Source: Candidatus Peribacteraceae bacterium
Lineage (GTDB): Bacteria > Patescibacteriota > Gracilibacteria > Peribacterales > Peribacteraceae
DNA: 16,186 bases
NCBI GenBank assembly: GCA_018061525.1
Contig: JAGOUB010000010.1
Coordinates: 1 to 16,186 of the forward strand
Direction of reading: 5' to 3'
Below are positions 13,560 to 16,186 of this stretch, piece by piece (positions within the stretch are counted from its first letter, which is position 1; each line of letters starts with the position of its first letter). The translations under genes were made by a program, and so were the position numbers. The notes beneath the pieces were generated by a model. The model was not told the origin of the DNA, did not search any database, and worked only from the letters and a program-made list of their open reading frames with translations.

Positions 13560-16186
13560 ATGCCCGAGAAGGACACCCCCAAGGACCAGCCTGAGAAGAA
13601 GGCCGAACAGCAGAGCCTCGGCGAGACGCTGTCGTCCATCGGACGCATTCAGCCGCGTTCGATCGTGAACGAGATGGAGGATAGCTACCTCAGCTACGCG
13701 ATGAGCGTCATCGTCTCGCGCGCCCTTCCGGACGCCCGCGACGGCCTCAAGCCGGTGCACCGCCGCATCCTCTATACCATGAGCGAGATCGGCCTGCGCA
13801 GCGGCGCCAAGTTCAAGAAGTCCGCCACCACCGTCGGAGACGTGATGGGTAAGTACCACCCCCACGGCGACGCCCCCATCTACGAAGCGATGGTCCGCAT
13901 GGCCCAGCCCTTCGCGATGCGCTATCCGCTCATCTTCGGACAGGGAAACTTCGGCTCCATCGACGGCGATGGCGCCGCCGCCATGCGTTATACGGAGGCG
14001 AAGATGGCGCGCATCACCGACGAGATCCTGCAGGACATCGACAAGGACACCGTCGGCTTCCACCTCAACTACGACGGCTCACGCAAGGAGCCCGACGTGC
14101 TGCCCTCCAAGATCCCGAACCTGCTGCTCAACGGCACGGTCGGCATCGCGGTCGGTATGGCCACCAACATCCCGCCGCATAACTTCGGCGAGGTCGCCGA
14201 CGCCCTCATGCACCTGCTCGACCACCCGGAGGCGACGGTCGAAGATCTGCTGCAGTTCGTGCAGGGTCCCGATTTCCCGACCGGCGGCATGGTCTACGGC
14301 AAGGAGGTCATCAAGCAGGCCTACCTGACGGGTCGCGGCTCCATCGCCATCCGCGGCAAGGCTGAGATTGAGGAGATCGGTTCCTCCGGCCGCTACCACA
14401 TCCGCATCAGCGAGATCCCGTACCAGGTCAACAAGACCACGCTCATCGAGCGTATGGCCGAGCTCGTGACCGAGAAGGTGATCGTCGGCGTCAGCGACCT
14501 GCGCGACGAATCCGACCGCGAAGGCATCCGCATCATCGTCGAGCTCAAGAAGGACGCCTACCCGCAGAAGGTCCTGAACCAGCTCTTCCAGCTCACCGAG
14601 CTGCAGTCGAGCTTCGGCTACAACATGATCGCCCTGGCCGACGGCCTGCAGCCGCGCCTCATGAACCTGCAGGAGATGCTCGCGGTCTTCATCGAGCACC
14701 GCCGCGTCGTCATCACCCGCCGCGTCACCTACGACCGCGACCGCGCCCGGGAGCGCGCCCACATCCTCGAGGGCCTCTCGACCGCGCTTGACCACATCGA
14801 CGAGGTGGTTGCCACCATCCGCAAGAGCGAGACCAAGGAGATCGCCAAGGAGCAGTTGATGAAGAAGTTCAAGCTCTCCGACATCCAGGCGACCGCCATC
14901 CTGGACATGCGTCTGCAGACGCTGGCCGGCCTCGAGCGCAAGAGGATCGAGGACGAGCTTAAGGAGAAGAAGGCTTTCATCGCCGAGTGCGAGGCTATCC
15001 TCAAGGACAAGAAGCGCATCGACCAGATCTTCCGCGACGACATGGCCGAGCTCCGCGCTCAGTTCGGCGACCCCCGCCGCACGGTGGTGGTGCCGTCCGC
15101 GGCCGGCGAGTTCAGCGCCAAGGACACCATCCCGAACGCCCCGATGATCGTCACGCTCACGCGCAGCGGCTACGTGAAGCGCCTGAGCCCGGCCCAGTTC
15201 CGCGCCCAGCAGCGCGGCGGCAAGGGCGTGAAGGGCGTTGAGATGAAGGAGGACGACGAGGTGATGAACCTGCTGCACGTGATGAACCATGACGACCTGC
15301 TCTACTTCACCAACACGGGTCGCGTCTTCCAGCTGCCGGCCTACGAGCTGCCCCAGGCGGGCCGCGTCGCTCGCGGCCAGGCGATCGTGAACCTGCTCCA
15401 GCTCAAGCCCGAGGAGCGCGTCTGCGCCATCCTCAAGGCCGACCTCTCGCAGTACAAGTTCCTCTTCATCGCCACCAAGAAGGGCACGGTGAAGCGCACC
15501 GAGATCTCCGAGTTCGACAACATCCGCCGCTCGGGACTCATTGTGCAGAAGGTGCCGGAAGGGGACGAGCTCAAGTGGGTGCTGGCCACCAACGGCAAGA
15601 ACGAGATCCTGCTCCTGTCCCGCAAGGGCAAGGCCATCCGCTTCCCCGAGGAGGACGTGCGCGCCATGGGTCGTGCGGCCGCCGGCGTGCGCGGCATTAA
15701 GCTGGGCACCGGCGACGAGGTGGTGGAGGCCGGAACCATCAACGATTCGGCCAAGAGCATGGTGCTCGTGGTGATGGAAAACGGTCTCGGCAAGATGACG
15801 CCCGTCGACCAGTACCGCTTCCAGGGCCGCGGCGGCACGGGCGTGAAGTCCGCGCAGCTCACCGCCAAGACCGGCGATATCATCGGTGGTTGCGTGCTGG
15901 AGGAGGGAAGCGAGGGCGATCTCATCTGCATCTCGCGCCAGGGCCAGACCATCCGTATGTCTCTCTCGAGCATCCCGGCCCGTGGCCGCGCCACACAGGG
16001 CGTGATCGTCATGCGCCTGAACGGCAGTGACAAGGTCGCCACCGTCTCAGCCGTGATGCGCGACCTCGAAGCCGAGGCGGCCATCGCTCAGGCGGCGGCC
16101 GAAGAGCGCGCCGAGGAGGTGGAGGCCATCGTCGACGAGGCCGAGGAGCTGGCCGAGTTGAAAGCCGCCCAGGAAGAGCCCAAGCC
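13560..16186 (+). CDS. gyrA: DNA gyrase subunit A (3' end beyond the window)
   Basis: GyrA is the DNA breakage-reunion subunit of the type IIA topoisomerase that introduces negative supercoils with GyrB. Residues 1-30 form a variable Lys/Glu-rich extension. The catalytic domain follows, with PDARDGLKPVHRRILY, GKYHPHGDAPIYEAMVRMAQ and the active-site tyrosine Tyr144 in AAMRYTEAK (equivalent to E. coli Tyr122). The tower and coiled-coil region comes next. QQRGGKG at 550-556 matches the GyrA box and separates gyrase from ParC; it is followed by the beta-pinwheel domain with its repeated blades. From about residue 835 an Ala/Glu-rich acidic tail begins and is still open at the window edge (875 codons seen). 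The QRDR has Ala105, Pro106 and Glu109 at the E. coli Ser83, Ala84 and Asp87 positions. It probably has its own promoter and is unrelated to the preceding genes. Confidence 0.97.
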   Translation, partial: MPEKDTPKDQPEKKAEQQSLGETLSSIGRIQPRSIVNEMEDSYLSYAMSVIVSRALPDARDGLKPVHRRILYTMSEIGLRSGAKFKKSATTVGDVMGKYHPHGDAPIYEAMVRMAQPFAMRYPLIFGQGNFGSIDGDGAAAMRYTEAKMARITDEILQDIDKDTVGFHLNYDGSRKEPDVLPSKIPNLLLNGTVGIAVGMATNIPPHNFGEVADALMHLLDHPEATVEDLLQFVQGPDFPTGGMVYGKEVIKQAYLTGRGSIAIRGKAEIEEIGSSGRYHIRISEIPYQVNKTTLIERMAELVTEKVIVGVSDLRDESDREGIRIIVELKKDAYPQKVLNQLFQLTELQSSFGYNMIALADGLQPRLMNLQEMLAVFIEHRRVVITRRVTYDRDRARERAHILEGLSTALDHIDEVVATIRKSETKEIAKEQLMKKFKLSDIQATAILDMRLQTLAGLERKRIEDELKEKKAFIAECEAILKDKKRIDQIFRDDMAELRAQFGDPRRTVVVPSAAGEFSAKDTIPNAPMIVTLTRSGYVKRLSPAQFRAQQRGGKGVKGVEMKEDDEVMNLLHVMNHDDLLYFTNTGRVFQLPAYELPQAGRVARGQAIVNLLQLKPEERVCAILKADLSQYKFLFIATKKGTVKRTEISEFDNIRRSGLIVQKVPEGDELKWVLATNGKNEILLLSRKGKAIRFPEEDVRAMGRAAAGVRGIKLGTGDEVVEAGTINDSAKSMVLVVMENGLGKMTPVDQYRFQGRGGTGVKSAQLTAKTGDIIGGCVLEEGSEGDLICISRQGQTIRMSLSSIPARGRATQGVIVMRLNGSDKVATVSAVMRDLEAEAAIAQAAAEERAEEVEAIVDEAEELAELKAAQEEPK

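Noticed and set aside
13560..16186. ParC (topoisomerase IV subunit A) instead of GyrA
   Set aside because: A GyrA box (QQRGGKG, residues 550-556) and a full-length pinwheel region are present, which favours gyrase.

Overview
The window is GC-rich, compact and almost entirely coding. It reads as a chromosomal segment of an uncultivated bacterium. The only gene recognised with certainty is gyrA at the right end, which runs off the window. Its QRDR region (…KKSATTVGDVMGKYHPHGD…), several very large unrecognised helical proteins, tight gene spacing and TGGTATAAT-type promoters suggest a Patescibacteria/CPR lineage. That assignment rests on recalled family resemblance, not on a search. TGA is used as a stop (genes ending at 4707, 8600 and 13445), so the UGA-as-glycine code of Absconditabacteria/Gracilibacteria is unlikely. 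No tRNA, rRNA, IS element or CRISPR array was seen.

Layout. Positions 1-334 (minus strand) hold the 5' part of an unrecognised gene with its own promoter. A 178-bp divergent intergenic region follows, with back-to-back promoters. A plus-strand cluster (513-8600) then carries four closely spaced genes: a 140-aa acidic soluble protein, a 191-aa single-pass membrane protein, a 1042-aa protein with a signal peptide, one late membrane segment and a coiled-coil tail, and a 1289-aa protein. After a 279-bp gap with a strong promoter comes a 1521-aa paralogue of the 1289-aa protein, with about 240 extra C-terminal residues. A 114-bp gap then leads to gyrA.

How the genes may work together. The first four plus-strand genes are spaced 22, 45 and 23 nt apart and look like one operon from the promoter at 442-470. 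The second large paralogue has its own promoter, which matches the first closely (30 of 43 positions from the -35 to past the start of transcription). The two units are therefore probably co-expressed. The set of one anchored coiled-coil protein, one small membrane protein, one small soluble protein and two giant paralogues is consistent with an envelope-associated assembly, but no family is recognised and no biochemical function is claimed.

Most notable: the giant paralogues align without gaps over at least 753 residues, with patches almost identical at DNA level; the second copy has no usable start codon where the first has one, although coding homology continues upstream; and four of the plus-strand genes start after G-poor, C/T-rich leaders with no Shine-Dalgarno sequence. 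The very long minus-strand open frames opposite these genes are shadows caused by codon use.
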